64,000 nucleotides of DNA, from NCBI GenBank assembly GCA_037157565.1, contig JAZHRO010000054.1, forward strand, positions 19,079,501-19,143,500, given 5' to 3'. The notes under the pieces were generated by a model that searched no databases, had not been told where the DNA came from, and saw nothing but the letters and a program-made list of their open reading frames with translations. Positions within the stretch are counted from its first letter, which is position 1. Each line of letters starts with the position of its first letter. This document shows, piece by piece, positions 11,824-23,712 of this stretch. Position numbers and translations under genes: made by a program. This DNA comes from Thalassia testudinum (taxonomy: Eukaryota; Streptophyta; Magnoliopsida; Alismatales; Hydrocharitaceae).

Positions 11824-12240
11824 TGTTAACACCCACTACGTCTACGTTGACAGTAACAATGACATTACCAACGTTATTAATAGCTAAATAATGGACGTGA
11901 CAGAGAATCCATAACAATCGTTATAAAAGATCTTATGTTAGGATATTTCCTATACTATAAATAGAGAAGAAGGATGTTCAAAGGTCCTCTTCATGCAATA
12001 TGAGAGAGAGAAAAATAAAGAATTTGTATTACTGCTAATCCTAGTGGATATTTAGGAGCATTGTCTTCCCCCAGCGTATACCATTTACGGTGGAACTAGG
12101 TCGCCAACTTTCTTGTCTCTTTTCTGTAATTGCTTGCCTATGATTGTTGAGTCGGATCCTCCATTTACGAAGGAGTCTGATCAATGAGTGCTTCTAGGAT
12201 GTATATTTACGTATGCAGTGAAAATTTCCCATCGTAGATA
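11824..12240 (+). repeat. possible LTR remnant
   Basis: Starts TGTTAACACCC, has a TATA box (TACTATAAATAG near 11953), then a GA-rich leader and CT-rich stretch resembling the R/U5 layout of plant LTRs. No matching second copy is present and the end is undefined, so this is tentative. Confidence 0.3.
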
Positions 12241-12659
12241 AAAATATGAAAATAATAAGGATTTTTACATATATACCCCTATAAACTTTCAATAAAACGT
12301 ATATACTCTTATGTTTTTTGTATTGACATATATATCCTAAAAGTTGCTAAGCTAGGTATGTAATGCCCCTCGGTTATGTTCCGTCAGGTAGAGCCATTAA
12401 TAGCACCGTTAGTGAAATGTTGAAAATGACAGATATGCCCTTAAGATAGTAGCCGTTGGAGGAGAGTTTGAAATGGATCTCTAACGACTATTTTATGTTG
12501 GAGACCTATTTAATGGTACCTATACTAAGTCTTTGAATGAAGAAAAATAGGAAAAATATTTGGAAGGCTTTTATTCAAGTTTTCAAGAGTACATAGTCTT
12601 TACATCTCAGCACGTATGTGAACATGATGAAGGTTTGAAATGACCCTCCCCAAGGGGGT
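12241..12659. other. intergenic, no feature supported
   Basis: AT-rich, with no coding or repeat signal that I can place. Confidence 0.4.
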
Positions 12660-14390
12660 CCCTATGGATTCCTAGGTTTTTTTGGGGTATTATGGAAATT
12701 TTTAACACCCCAAATCTTGTTCCTTGGGCTCTGTAGGGAAAAACAAGTTCTGCAGGGCCAAACCCGCAAATTTCTCGACCCCACCTTACTCCCACAACAC
12801 CTAAAACCCTACTCGACACCCTTTAAAAACCCATTCCTTGTTTTCCACACCATTTCCTCCCTCCCACCTTCCCTCAGCGACGCCACCAGAGCTGAGAGCG
12901 AGAGGGAACAGGAGAGGAGAGAGAGGGAGAGAAGGGAGCCAGAGTGGGAGAGAGAGAGGATAGTAGCAGCGTGGTAGTTGAGGGGCACGCTGTGCGAGGC
13001 ACTGCAGGCGTAGACCGCGGGGCAGACACGACGCATTCAGTGCATAGAGTGGGGGCGAGCCTTGCGTCCATCGGACGTCCGCAACGTCCTGCGGACGGTT
13101 AAGGAATCCCACGGATGGCCAGGACGAGCTTCAGACGTCCGAAGATGCGTGAGGCACAAGGTGCGACCTATTCGAGGTGTCTACGGCGAGTACGTGCTCA
13201 AGATGCAGGCTCGCATGGGGAAGCAACACTCACGCAAGGGAGGCTACAAGGGTAAGTGTGTGGTTTGCAGCACCCAAGGCATTTTAGGGTGTTTGAGGGT
13301 AGTGCCAGACATTCGGATAAGGTCTCGAATGGCTGAGAGTGGTAGCAGACGTCAAGAGAGGAGCAGGGACACTAGGCAGGACTCTGTGAGAATTTAACAC
13401 GTCCAGGACGCACTCCAGACGTCTGATAGCGATGACAGGCGCACTCATACTATAGACAAGTGGCCGGTCCAGCCAAACCCAAACCCACCGGTCTAGTTAA
13501 AGTGAACAAGGACCTTTCCGAGATCTGCTCGGGGCTCGTCCTGTCTCCGAATCTCGCAAGTAAGGCATCGTTAGAAAGCCCTTGAGATTTCCCACATACT
13601 GAAATTGTTTCTACACTGTTTTGACACACTAAATATTGGTCAACATGTTAAATGCTTCGTTTGACCATTGAATTGGTGTAGGCTCTGAGTTCGTGGTACG
13701 TGCGAGACGTGAGGTGTCAGGATTTGTCTCGCGTGCCCCCATACTCCCATACCCCTAGGTAGAGTGATCCTTCTCATTCCTGTGTGTTTAGTTTTCATTA
13801 AATGAGTGCTGCAAGTAATGAATTAATCAAGTACTTAGATTTTTTTGTGAATGTGCCTAAGGAATGAAACAATGTTTGCTTACACTTACAAGAGTATTCA
13901 CATACATGCATGCCTTAAGTTTAAAAAGGATAAATTCCGCACTTGAGTTACATGCGTGATTAACTAATGTTTGACATAAAGAAATGATTAACCCTAATGG
14001 CTAGGAATAAGGTTTTATGATGATGCAACTAATTATCAATTTCATGCTAAATGGTAATTATGACTTGTGATGCATGAAGTCTCATATGCTTGAACAGAAT
14101 TTAAGGGATCTTGTATACTCTTAGTGACAACCAGAGAATAACTTGTCTGTTGTGGTACAAAACTCTGATAGTGATGGATTGTTTTCAACTAATGTGAGGC
14201 ACAACTATTGTTTTAGGCTCTAGTATAGGGGCGAGCTGGCCTGATAACACTGCTTCTTGGGGTGATAATTCTGTTAATTGGAGCTAATCTTAAGAACAAA
14301 ATGCACAGATAGCACATCAAAAATAGAATGAGAGCATTGCATGCATCATACATTAAGATTGCTTATAAAACAGTATTAATGGCCATTTGT
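12660..14390 (+). repeat. old Tekay-type LTR, fragment 1
   Basis: Shares the layout of the LTRs of B and D: a TTTAAAAACCC TATA-like box (~12825), several GACGTCC/GACGTCT sites (13070-13430) and a CCCCCATACTCCC...TAGGTAGAGTG block (13735-13765) matching the CCCCCATTACTCCC...CTGGTAGAGTG block near 48600. It is much more diverged than the other copies. The left edge is approximate. Confidence 0.5.
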
Positions 14391-15654
14391 ATAAGTACTT
14401 GTCAAAGCAGGCCTTAGATGAACAATCAGACCACACGGATGGATTTAGAGCGACGAACGGAGTCCAATGGACTCGAAATCGGCCAAATCCGACATCCGGA
14501 GCTTCTACAATGGGCCCAAGAAGTTCTAACCGTTGATCTGATGATCAGCGGCCCACGACGCGTCACGTGGCACCCGCTCCCTGCATCCAGACCACCGCCC
14601 GCTTTCACCTTCACCCGGAGGACAAATCTCAGCCGTCGATCTTCGATTGAACGGCTGAGAGCCGCTCGTGCACCCGCCGTGACTGCGACAAAGCAGCGGG
14701 CACAGCGCAGCGGTTGAAGCGCTCACCCGCACTCACGCGATGCGGGTTCGAAGCGTGCTGCGCGGAAATTGAGAGGCGAAGACGTGCTACGAGAAATTGG
14801 ACCGCCCAATCAACAGCGGATGGCACGGATGGAGCAATGCGGCTCAATCTTGCGTGTCCAAAGCCGATGCGATGATGTGGGGGGCGTGGGCGCGATCCAG
14901 GCACGCGCCTTGCGTGGGATCTTAGCCGTCTGATCTTCGACCGAACGGCTTACGACGTGCGCACGCGGATTAGGAGCGAAGAAGCACAAGGCGCGCATGA
15001 GCGACCGCCGGGCAGGGGGCTTCACCGATGATTTGGGAAGGGTTTGAGCAACGTCCCGGACGTCGCTGAAACCCCCTCTTCATTTGGAAAGACCTTCTCC
15101 CTATTTAAACCCCTTCCAACCACCCATTCAAGGCATTCACTCCACTTGCAAGTGTTCTATCTCCCTCCTAGCTACCTTTAAGCCCTTTTGTAATCGCCGG
15201 AGATGACGAGCCGCTGACGGAGCCCCCCTCCACCACCATGGTTGCCTCACCGTCCCCTCTCTCTCTCTCTTTTCCTCTTTATCTTAAGCTTTACTTTACT
15301 TATGTTCAAGCATTTATCTAATGTTGTAATTATGAACTAAAGTTGCATGTTAAATGAAGTTGTTTTCTATTCAATTGCCTACTCTCTTTTATGTTGGAAT
15401 TGCATGCTGTGAATGAAGAAATTCTAACCCTATTCTCTCTCTCTCTCTCTCTCTTTCTCCCTCACTCACTCGCTTTTCACCCGCGCCTTTTCGCAAGCAA
15501 AACCCCGCGATTTTCGTGACATTAAGTGACAAGAAAAATCCGATTTTCACGCCTCCCTGAGATCGACACACAGACTCACATTCGTTTCTTCATTTTAAAA
15601 TCGACGTTGCGAGTGCAAGCTATAACGACTCTTCTAAAAACACGCGTCACATGC
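14391..15654. mobile_element. insertion in old LTR, type uncertain (LTR-like)
   Basis: Interrupts the alignment of the old LTR to D. Contains paired motifs such as AGCCGTCGATCTTCGATTGA (14632) and AGCCGTCTGATCTTCGACCG (14926), a CTATTTAAACCCC TATA-like box (15101) and a CT-rich leader, so a solo LTR is plausible. No coding sequence seen; both borders are approximate. A (CT)n microsatellite lies at 15437-15462. Confidence 0.35.
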
Positions 15655-16120
15655 ACGTCATGGCCCTCGTGTACGCACGTACCGAGGAGAGCTATTCACC
15701 CCTTGTGTAGGGAGAGAGCTAACCTCTCCTTGAGTTGGGACCCAGGGTAGGAATGGTCTCCCTACATCGACTCCTATTAAGCTCACGAGGCCAACTAGGA
15801 TAATCAAGCGAGGGTACGTAGATTGGTGAGGGGCACGGCCCCTGTTCTATTTTGTGTTGTACGACTTAGATTGTACCGATTAGCGGAAAGGACTAATTGC
15901 GTGCCAATGCGAGATAGCTTCCCTTGCATCCATCACACATGTCGCAGTCACTGCTACGTTGCGACAATGACCCCGAGGTTGTAGATCGGGTGTAGGACAA
16001 ACGTGGGGTGTTCTCTTGGCCAGGAGAGTACCACGTGCATGTTCTGCATCGCGAGAATAACTATAGCAAGATTGTTCCGTTAGGGAACATTGTTCGCTCG
16101 CGAGACGCATTAAAAGATGT
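15655..16120 (+). repeat. old Tekay-type LTR, fragment 2
   Basis: Aligns with 49170-49600 of D: TGGCCCTCGTGTACG, ACCGAGGAGAGCT, GCGAGGGT, GCGTGCCA, CCAGGAGAGTACCACGTGC and AAGATTGTTCC occur in the same order. Divergence is high. Confidence 0.7.
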
Positions 16121-17879
16121 TGTATCGTTGTAATTGCAAATCACGATAAAACAAATAATATTTATAAAGATTTCTATAAGTACCAAGTCGTTCGCAGGGA
16201 TACAAAACACGATTTTATGCGAAAGTTCTTCAGAAAGTCATTCTAAACAAATATTTATATATTCATATATGTATATATAAACATCAAATATCCAAAAAAT
16301 CAGAACTTTATTACTATTTGGAAACAATTTTTAAACTAGAATTGGAATGCTAAAGAGATATAGAGAAATAGAGAGAGAGAGAGAGATAGCAGATGATGAC
16401 GACGCCGCTTGTGGGATTCTTGTGTGAAATGAGGCAGTACTTTAGATCCAGAGCTCTAAGACGAATGCCAGAGAAGAGTTGCAGAGAGGGAGAGAGGCTG
16501 GAGTTGTATCTAGTGGGAGTTGCCTTCAACTGGGGATCCCTAGGGCTCTTTTTATAGCTTTAATGAGGGCAAAATTGGGCATTTTAGCCCTCCAACTCAT
16601 GCAACAACCTTAGGTTGAGCAGATCTATTGATTGGGAGATCTACGGCTCTAATCTGGCCTCAAAATAACCTCATTTGCGCCTTCCATGCTTGGATTCATT
16701 CTTGTGGCGACACATGGTGGCTCCAGCGCCCTCAGATCGCCATCGTGAAGTCATCGTCGTGCCTTCCGCTTCTTTGCGCGCCTACCTTGCGCTTTCATCG
16801 CACCTCTAAGTTCAAATTGTGCGCCACCGCCTGAAGATTAATCGTGTGCAACAGCACGTTTGTGGTGGCGTCAGATCGCGTGTACACATCGGAAGCCCCT
16901 CAGCGTGCCACGCGTTCGCCTCCACGCCCTCTGATCGAGATTCGATGGTTCAACTCCTTCGAGCGCCACCGCCTTCCCAAATTCGTGCGCAACGCTCGAT
17001 CCTGCGTGGCCCTTTCGCAAACCAGCCTGCTAACCAACGAGCTATAAGCGTGGATGGTTGCATTTCCATTTTCGTGTGCGGCCACCATCAGCCGTTGGAT
17101 CTTCATCCAACAGTAGAGATGGATCCCCACTGATGAGGGCACCGCGTAGGTGTCGACATGGCACGCTTGTGGCCGTTGGATGACGATCCAATGGCCCACA
17201 ATGCAATAGAAGAGTGCTTCAGAGATTGGGGGCGTGGCGAGGGGCAACTATGATGGCGTCGCATGGTTCCACCATGGCCATCCATTTTCCTTGCTTTGTA
17301 GACGGTGCTGTAGGCCTTCGATTGAGATAATTTTCACGCCGTTGATCTGGATTCATTCGTGCGGTTGGATTTTACATATGAGGCTTGGATTTCTGTCATC
17401 TTGCTCCTTGGCCTCTGTTCTTCTATGGATTGTGCGTGATGCTACGGTTGTCTGATAAAGACGATTCCAAAAGAGTTAGACTCTCGTCGTTGTTTTGATC
17501 AGATCCGTATCATTTGATCTATCATTTGTGGCATCAGATCATCTGCAATTAATTCATCTCTCTTTAAAGCATAAGATGGTAATATTATCTCTAAGGCTAC
17601 TAAACTAACTATTATGCAAATTATGATGCTTATGTATGCATTGATCCTAAGTTATGATAGATTCTAACTTAATTCAGGTAGATTAGGTCATATGATTGTT
17701 GTGCAATCAAACATGAGAACCAAGAGATAACGAGAACCCTTGTTAGAATATTCGAAACACTAAACAACTAGTACCTAGAAATAGAAACAAAATATGGAAA
17801 TATGTGAAACGATTACAATTGCCTGAACTGTTTAATGCTTTTAAATTAAATTACATTAGTTGATTTTTATGCTTGTCAC
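16121..17879. mobile_element. second insertion in old LTR, type uncertain
   Basis: About 1.75 kb separating the two sides of the old LTR. Includes a GA microsatellite (16371-16388) and motifs GCCGTTGGATCTTCATCC (17092) and GCCGTTGGATGACGATCC (17173) like those in the 14.4-15.6 kb insertion. No convincing ORF; borders approximate. Confidence 0.35.
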
Positions 17880-17981
17880 TCTACTCAGCTTTTTGTTGAT
17901 GACTACCACTTGTATTCAGGTCATGGAGGTAAGCAGCCAATACCTCCAGCTGAAGAGGGAGCTGGGCCTAGTCGAACCCAA
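17880..17981 (+). repeat. old Tekay-type LTR, fragment 3
   Basis: Matches 49740-49855 of D: CACTCTACTCAGC, TTTGTTGATG, TTCAGGTCATGGAGG, GAGCTGGGCCTAGT in order. The match ends where the CACTA terminus begins. Confidence 0.65.
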
Positions 17982-18053
17982 CTCTACAACAAGTTCGCCT
18001 TTTGCTGTTGGTTGAGAACCGACGGCAAAGCCATTATAACCGATGCAACATGG
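17982..18053 (-). mobile_element. CACTA element, terminal part (left end in window)
   Basis: CTCTACAACAAG differs by one base from a CACTA-type terminus. It is followed by subterminal motifs AACCGACGGCAAAGCC and ATAACCGATG, continued after element A by GCGACGGCATATATAACG (31622). The arrangement fits the 3' end of a minus-strand CACTA element whose coding sequence lies at 32.1-33.6 kb and 63.1-64 kb. The other terminus is beyond the window, so the 3-bp target duplication cannot be checked. Confidence 0.5.
18049..18053. repeat. target-site duplication of element A, left (CATGG)
   Basis: CATGG immediately precedes the TGATGAG start of the 5' LTR and recurs at 31619-31623 immediately after the 3' LTR. 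Confidence 0.9.
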
Positions 18054-20757
18054 TGATGAGAACCTCATCATGAGCCATAAGTAGCTCAGTTTGACCTAAT
18101 ACAAAGGATAAAAGCTCCTACATAACTCAAGGAAAGGCTTAACTCAGAGAATTCTGAGTTTAAGGAGAAAACAAGTCATAAGGGGTAAAAATGCAATTTT
18201 ACCAGTATAATCTGCATACAGGGTAATTCAGGACCCAAACATAGGTCAAAGCAACTTAATAAGAATAAAAGTGGGATGAGATGATCTAGCAAGGGCTACA
18301 GCAATTCCAAGGAACTAAATGATAATCTGTAACCCTAAAACAACCCACTTCAATTCACGAGGTTCGAGGCAAAGTAAAAATAGAATAAACCCTCTAAAAT
18401 TCATAGAAAAATAATCTCTAGGGTTTAGAACCTTCAATTTGGCCTTCAGAACCCATTTTGACCTACATTGAGAACCATGCCCAATTAATAACTTAATTTA
18501 GGTTTTCGCATAAATTGACCGGTCAAACAAGGTTTAATATAGAAATGAAATTCACCATCAGATTCCTTAGGTCCTAATTAATCATGTATAAAAACTTGAG
18601 CCTAAGAAGAAACCTCCTTGACCGACTTTACACTTTGGTCCTCATATATTTACTTTTTGGCCCTCAACTTTTGAACCCTTGCATTTTGGCCCCTAACTCT
18701 CCTTCGTTCTTTGCGTTCAGGTCCCCCCTGCAAAACCTGCCAGCACCATGCTCCGGCGACCTTGCGCGGAGCATGGCGCCGCGCAGGGTGAGGGGGAGAG
18801 CCTGGCAAGTAAACCGGGGGTGCCCTGCGTCGTCAGCCGTCGCAGGGACACCCCCCTGGTCGCTGTAACCCACCATACCGGCCGTGCGAACGCACGGACG
18901 GTATGGGTTTCCATCTCCGGCGTCCTCCGGCGAGGGAGACACGTCGTCTCCCTCCACCTTCCTCCCTGTTTTGATCCCTATAAATACCCCCGTCGCTCCA
19001 CCGACCTCGGCAGCTCGGATCTGACGGAGAAAACCCCCAACTTTCCTCTCCTCTCACTCCGGCAGACGCCCACCAGCTCTGGCGGTTCCTCCCCCTCCTC
19101 CTCTTCGCTCTGCCGCAATACCAGCAGCAGAGACTTCCTCCCCTGCTCTTCCCGCGCCACGCCGCACCCAGCTGGCGCCTCTCCGGCTCTCTGCTCGCCG
19201 CCGCCCCTTCCCCTGGGCATCTTCTTCTCCGGCGACAGTCGATACGACTGTCGCCCTGCTGCTCCCCCTTCGTCCCTGCAAGTAAGTTAGAACTACTTCC
19301 CTTCCTCTCCTCTTTCTTTCCCCGGTTTCAATTTGTTTAATTAAGCCCTCGACCGACCCTGACCATCGTCACCCCCTTCGTCTCCGGCCACCCTCCGGCG
19401 AGATGCCCCCATCGCTCCACAGCCTCACACGCCTCGCCGACCCTCACCGAACCTCCGCCTCATCACACTGAGCACCCCCCACCCCTCCACTGTCACTCCA
19501 CACCTCCGTAACGCTCCCCCAAACAAACCCATTTCTCCGGTTGCAGTCCAACCTAGGGCTGCCGCCAGACACCACCTTGCGGCTTGCCGCACAGCTCCAC
19601 ACCTTCGCCGTGCCACGGCGAAGGTTCCCCAGTAGTTTGATCAGGCCGAGAGGCCATATTCGTGTCCGACAGGTTCTGAGGCTCGACCGCCATTAACGCC
19701 ACATTGAAGCAGCTTCTCCCGCACTCCAGGCTTAAGGACTCCAGGTCTCCAGCTGCTGCGGATTACGGGGATTCCTGCGAAGGCAGCCAGCCAGCAACCG
19801 ACGCAAATCGAAGCTGCAGCTGCAGAAGCAAGGCCGCGGTCTTCCAGCAGGCGCACGCGAGGAGAGGCCTCCGTTTAGTCCCACATCGGTAAGCCTCACA
19901 ACTCTTTCACCGTTTAAATTGATTTTGTGAATAAGCCTTACTGCCTCAGCACACGGGGTGAGGTCCCCTTCACCCGCCCGGTTACCCGGTCTCGTCCGCG
20001 CTCACGCCCCGCGGACCTGACCCGACCCGACTTAGACTGACCTGCACTCCTCGCCCACCACGCATGCCGGTGGGCCTGGACCCGGGCGCGACCCGTACCC
20101 GACTACCCGGCAGCTCTGGGAGAGCTATCCCATGAGCGGTTTCTGAGAGAGAGAGACGCGGGGGGGGGGAGGGTAGAGTAGGTTTTGTCCTCTGACGTAA
20201 ACTCTGAAGTGTGCAGGCACAGGTGAAGAAGAAGGACCGCAGAAGAAGAAGGAAGCTGAGGGAGACACTGTAGCAACAAGCAGTTTAAGTCGTCTGATTG
20301 GAAAATCAGACGACGTCCTGACAGGAAAAAGAAAAGAAGAAAGAAGGAGATCTGAAGAACAACAGAAGAAGGCGAGGCAGAAGAGAACACAAAAGAACAA
20401 GGGAAGAACTGAAAGAAGAAGAGCACGAGAAGAAGATCTGAAGAAAGGAAAAGAAGAAAGAAAGGAAAAAGAAGAAGAACATCACCACTGCAGATAAAGA
20501 AGAAGATAACAGAAGATCTGAGACGAGGAGAAGCAAAGAGAAAAGAAGAAAAGACAACAAATTCTTTCTCTCTCTTTCTTTATTTTTGTAAAAGAAACTT
20601 GTACCCCTAGAATATAACTTGCTCCCTGAGTTCGACCTCAGGAACTCTTTTATTTTTCGAGTAAAAAAAATTTATATATTTGAAATGTTGGTAATAACTG
20701 GCTATACTACAACGCTATAACAATAAAACCCGGTTATCTCTCGAGCTCAACGTTTCA
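18054..20757 (+). repeat. 5' LTR of element A
   Basis: TGATGAG...GTTTCA, 2704 bp. TATA box TATAAATA at about 18979-18986. Carries a perfect 11-bp hairpin at 19231-19255, a GNRA-looped hairpin at 20289-20314 and a purine-rich tract at 20221-20553. Confidence 0.93.
18979..18986 (+). promoter_or_regulatory. TATA box of element A 5' LTR
   Basis: TATAAATA in a CCCTATAAATACCCC context, conserved in the other LTRs of A and C. Transcription start is inferred at about 19010, giving a leader of about 1.7 kb before the primer site. Confidence 0.65.
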
Positions 20758-20761
20758 TTTT

Positions 20762-20779
20762 TGGCGCCGTTGCCGGGGA
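20762..20779 (+). other. primer binding site, tRNA-Asp, element A
   Basis: TGGCGCCGTTGCCGGGGA, 4 nt after the 5' LTR, complementary to the 3' end of plant tRNA-Asp, the usual primer of the Athila/Tat group. Confidence 0.92.
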
Positions 20780-21688
20780 GCAACGGCTATTCTAGAGGTA
20801 AACATTCCTGTTTCTTTTTAATTTCTGATAATCTCCTCTCTTTTGTGCAGAAAAAACTACAGGAAATCAAGAAGACAAGCAACCGCACGACAACCACTCC
20901 GAGGACAGGTAAATTTTTCCTCTCGCTATTAACCCCTAAACTCTAAAGAGGAAGAAAAGAAAAGAACAAGCAATATAGGGCTAACCTGTCTTCCATACTT
21001 AGTAACCATAAAAGTTGCATGTTTTCAACTCATTAGTCCTGCACACTATTAAGGGTATTTAAGGGCTAACACATTCTTGCTTGAGCCCTAATTACCCAAC
21101 AAAGAACTAACTGGACCAAGTAGAGCCAACATAAGATTCAACATTAGGGTTTTAGAGACACACTACTTAAATCAAGAATGGAGAAAATCCAAAAGAAGTG
21201 TGCCTAAACCATTGATTGAAAATACCTATTCAAAAGAAAACCTAAAACAATTGGCTCTCTAAACACTTGAACCCTAAAAGACAAGACCTAAAAGCTCTCA
21301 AAGAAAACAAGAGGTAAAGTTGACCCCTTGGGTCAACCAACCTTAAATTAGGTCACTCTCTGCACTTAAAAGACTAAAGTTCAAGTGAAACCTTAAGCAC
21401 CCTAATCTTTAAATTGGTAGACTTAAGAGGTCAAGATCCCCATTCTGGTCTACCTGGAACCGCAGTGACAAGAGAGGTCGGGTGGGGGAAACCCTGTAAC
21501 CCGTGGGGACGCTCTACCGTGTAGGGGTCTTCGCGGGACTCTCCCTCTCTGGCTGCCCAGGTAATTCTCAGGTGGACGATCTTTCTGATCAAGGGATCCA
21601 TTTGCCCCGCACCTCTATAGTCACCCAACACATTTTTGGGTGTCTTGATTGGGTCCACACCTTCTAAACTTACCTCTTCCAACAGTGC
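20780..21688 (+). promoter_or_regulatory. element A untranslated leader with conserved segment
   Basis: No gag frame yet. The 3' part (21422-21660) is nearly identical to 42172-42405 of element C, including a GTGGGGGAAACCCTGTAACC block and a CACCCA...TGGGTG stem. Conservation outside coding sequence, in a non-autonomous partner too, makes it a candidate packaging or dimerisation region. Confidence 0.6.
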
Positions 21689-23710
21689 ATGTACGGAAGG
21701 AGGTCCCTAAGACCACCCTTAAGACCTCCTTTAGAAATTCGCTCTCGTCAAGGCCAAGCCTCGACGCCCGTGTTTGTGCAGCAACACCCTCACATTATTC
21801 TCTCTTCTGATTCAGAACCAAGTTCTTCTTCTTCCCCCATCATGGCTCAGCCAGTTGAGGAAGAAAATAATCTGGAACACCAGCTCCAGCGACTCAATGA
21901 CCTCTTCCAAAACTTTGTGCACCCACCACAGCGTCCTATGATGCGGGACCACTACAGTCCTGCTGCGGTGGCCATTGAGCCTCGAGTCAGAATCCCGACT
22001 GGAGGACCTGATTCCGAATTAAAGCCCAACATGATTCATGCTATACCTAAATTCCATGGGCTTAATTCTGAAGATCCCTTCCAGCACATCAAACAGCTAA
22101 AGCATCTGGCCCACACTTTTGGATCAGATGCGCAAAATCGGGATATTCTTCTCATGAAGATGTTCTCCTTTTCTCTTATGGACAAGGCCGCCCATTGGTA
22201 TCAAACTCAGACCTGGCCGATCAACACCTGGGAAGAACTTCAATCCGAGTTTTTGAAAAAGTTTTTCCCCATTGGTCGGACCAACGCCTTGCGCCATCAG
22301 ATTACACACTTCACTCAACAATCAGGAGAACCTCTCCATGAGGCATGGGATCGTTTTCAGGATCTCATGAGGAAGTGCCCCCATCATGGAGTTCCTAAAT
22401 GGGAACAAGTCCAATCTTTTTACCAGGGACTCCGTGAGGACATCCGCCTTTTCGTCAATGCAACTTGCGGAGGAAACATCATGGGTCAACATGAAGACAC
22501 AGTATGGGAGATTCTTGAAAACATGTGCGAGAACTCCATCAACAATGACTCCATGGGATTATTCGACAGGACGAATACCCGCGCAGCGACGAATCTTAAG
22601 GGAGCACATGAGACGCAGGGCCTGTCCGCATCAGTCGACCTGGAATTAATGGCCAGTTGATTGGACAAGGTCTCAATCATTGAAAAGAAGGTGGATGAGC
22701 TGACTCAGCACTTGCAGCGAGCCACCTCCGCGCGTAACTCCTTTGCTCAACCTCCTTCCACACAGGAGACTATGCAAAACATCCTCCACCGATCTTCCCC
22801 TGGGATGGATCCATATCCACCCCCATCTGATTCTTGGATCGGAGGATCATCCGATCCTTGCTACACCAGCCGGGGGAACTCCATTCCCCCTTTCCCTGAT
22901 TCTCAGGAGGTTCCTCAGACCTACGAGGACCTCAACGCCATCCAGAACGACCCATTCTCCAACACTTACAACCCTGGATGGCGAAACCATCCCAATTTTC
23001 AGTGGGCGGGAAATTCCCAAACCCAAAGACCACCTTTCTAGTCCCGCCCACAGCCCTCTCGTCATTACCAGCCGCCTCAGCCTCGGCCCAACCCTACTCA
23101 TCCATCAGGGCCAAATCAGGATCAAATGTCCCTAATCCTTCAGACTCTGGCTGACATTCAAAAAACGAATGCGGCTATTCAAAAACAACACAAGGACGAG
23201 CTTACAGAAGTTAAAACTCAACTGGCCTAGTTGGCAAATTCTCGCCAGCCAGGCACACTCCCTTCCCAACCCCTTCCTAACCCAAATAACGTGCCAACCC
23301 AGAAGCGCGTTATGAATCCAAATTTAGGCCACGCTCAATGGATTTATCAGGCCCCTACTGCTCCATCTCCAGACGAGATGGAAGCCTCAACTTCTTATGC
23401 GGGATTTCAGCAGCAGCCACCCCTCTTACCAAACCCAAACCAAAATCAGGCCGGATTAAATTCTGTAACAACACGTAGTGGTAAAACAACTCAAGACCCG
23501 CATTATCCAAACCACTCCAAGCCTGATAACCATGACCCTAGGATAGTTATCCAAGATACCGCTGTTCCGGACCCACAACCTGGACCTATCCTAGAAGAAC
23601 CAACCAAGATCCCGTTTCCCGAGGCCTTGACCAAGGAAAAGAAGACCACCAAACCCGTGCCCCTGAGGAGGACCTGGTCAAGCTCTTTGAGCAGGTCCAC
23701 ATAAACATCC
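21689..23710 (+). pseudogene. gag: element A gag, interrupted
   Basis: Structural protein of the virus-like particle. Begins MYGRRSLRPP at 21689; a second Met (MAQPVEEEN, 21842) may be the real start. The retrotransposon gag domain spans about 22030-22480 (HAIPKFHGLNSEDPF, AAHWYQTQTW, EELQSEFLKKFFP, FYQGLREDIR). One frame runs through with stops at 22658 (TGA), 23039 (TAG) and 23228 (TAG). The last two fit CAG-to-TAG changes and the first CGA-to-TGA. I see no CCHC knuckle, in keeping with Athila gag. The C-terminal part (23231-23704) is Pro/Gln-rich. A one-base frameshift near 23640-23670 separates it from protease. Confidence 0.85.
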
Positions 23711-23712
23711 CC

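Noticed and set aside
14418..15025. Cluster of small overlapping frames on both strands
   Set aside because: GC-rich LTR-like insertion; no domain and no consistent frame.
18748..19290. 180-codon frame in the A 5' LTR, with a partial copy at 29640-30143
   Set aside because: The frame is non-coding LTR leader rich in C; the second copy exists because LTRs are duplicated, and the 34-bp deletion alters its end.
20103..20560. Phe/Leu/Ser-rich minus-strand frames that look like membrane proteins (also 30961-31478, 40823-41323, 57914-58678)
   Set aside because: They are the antisense of the GAA-rich purine tract in the LTRs.
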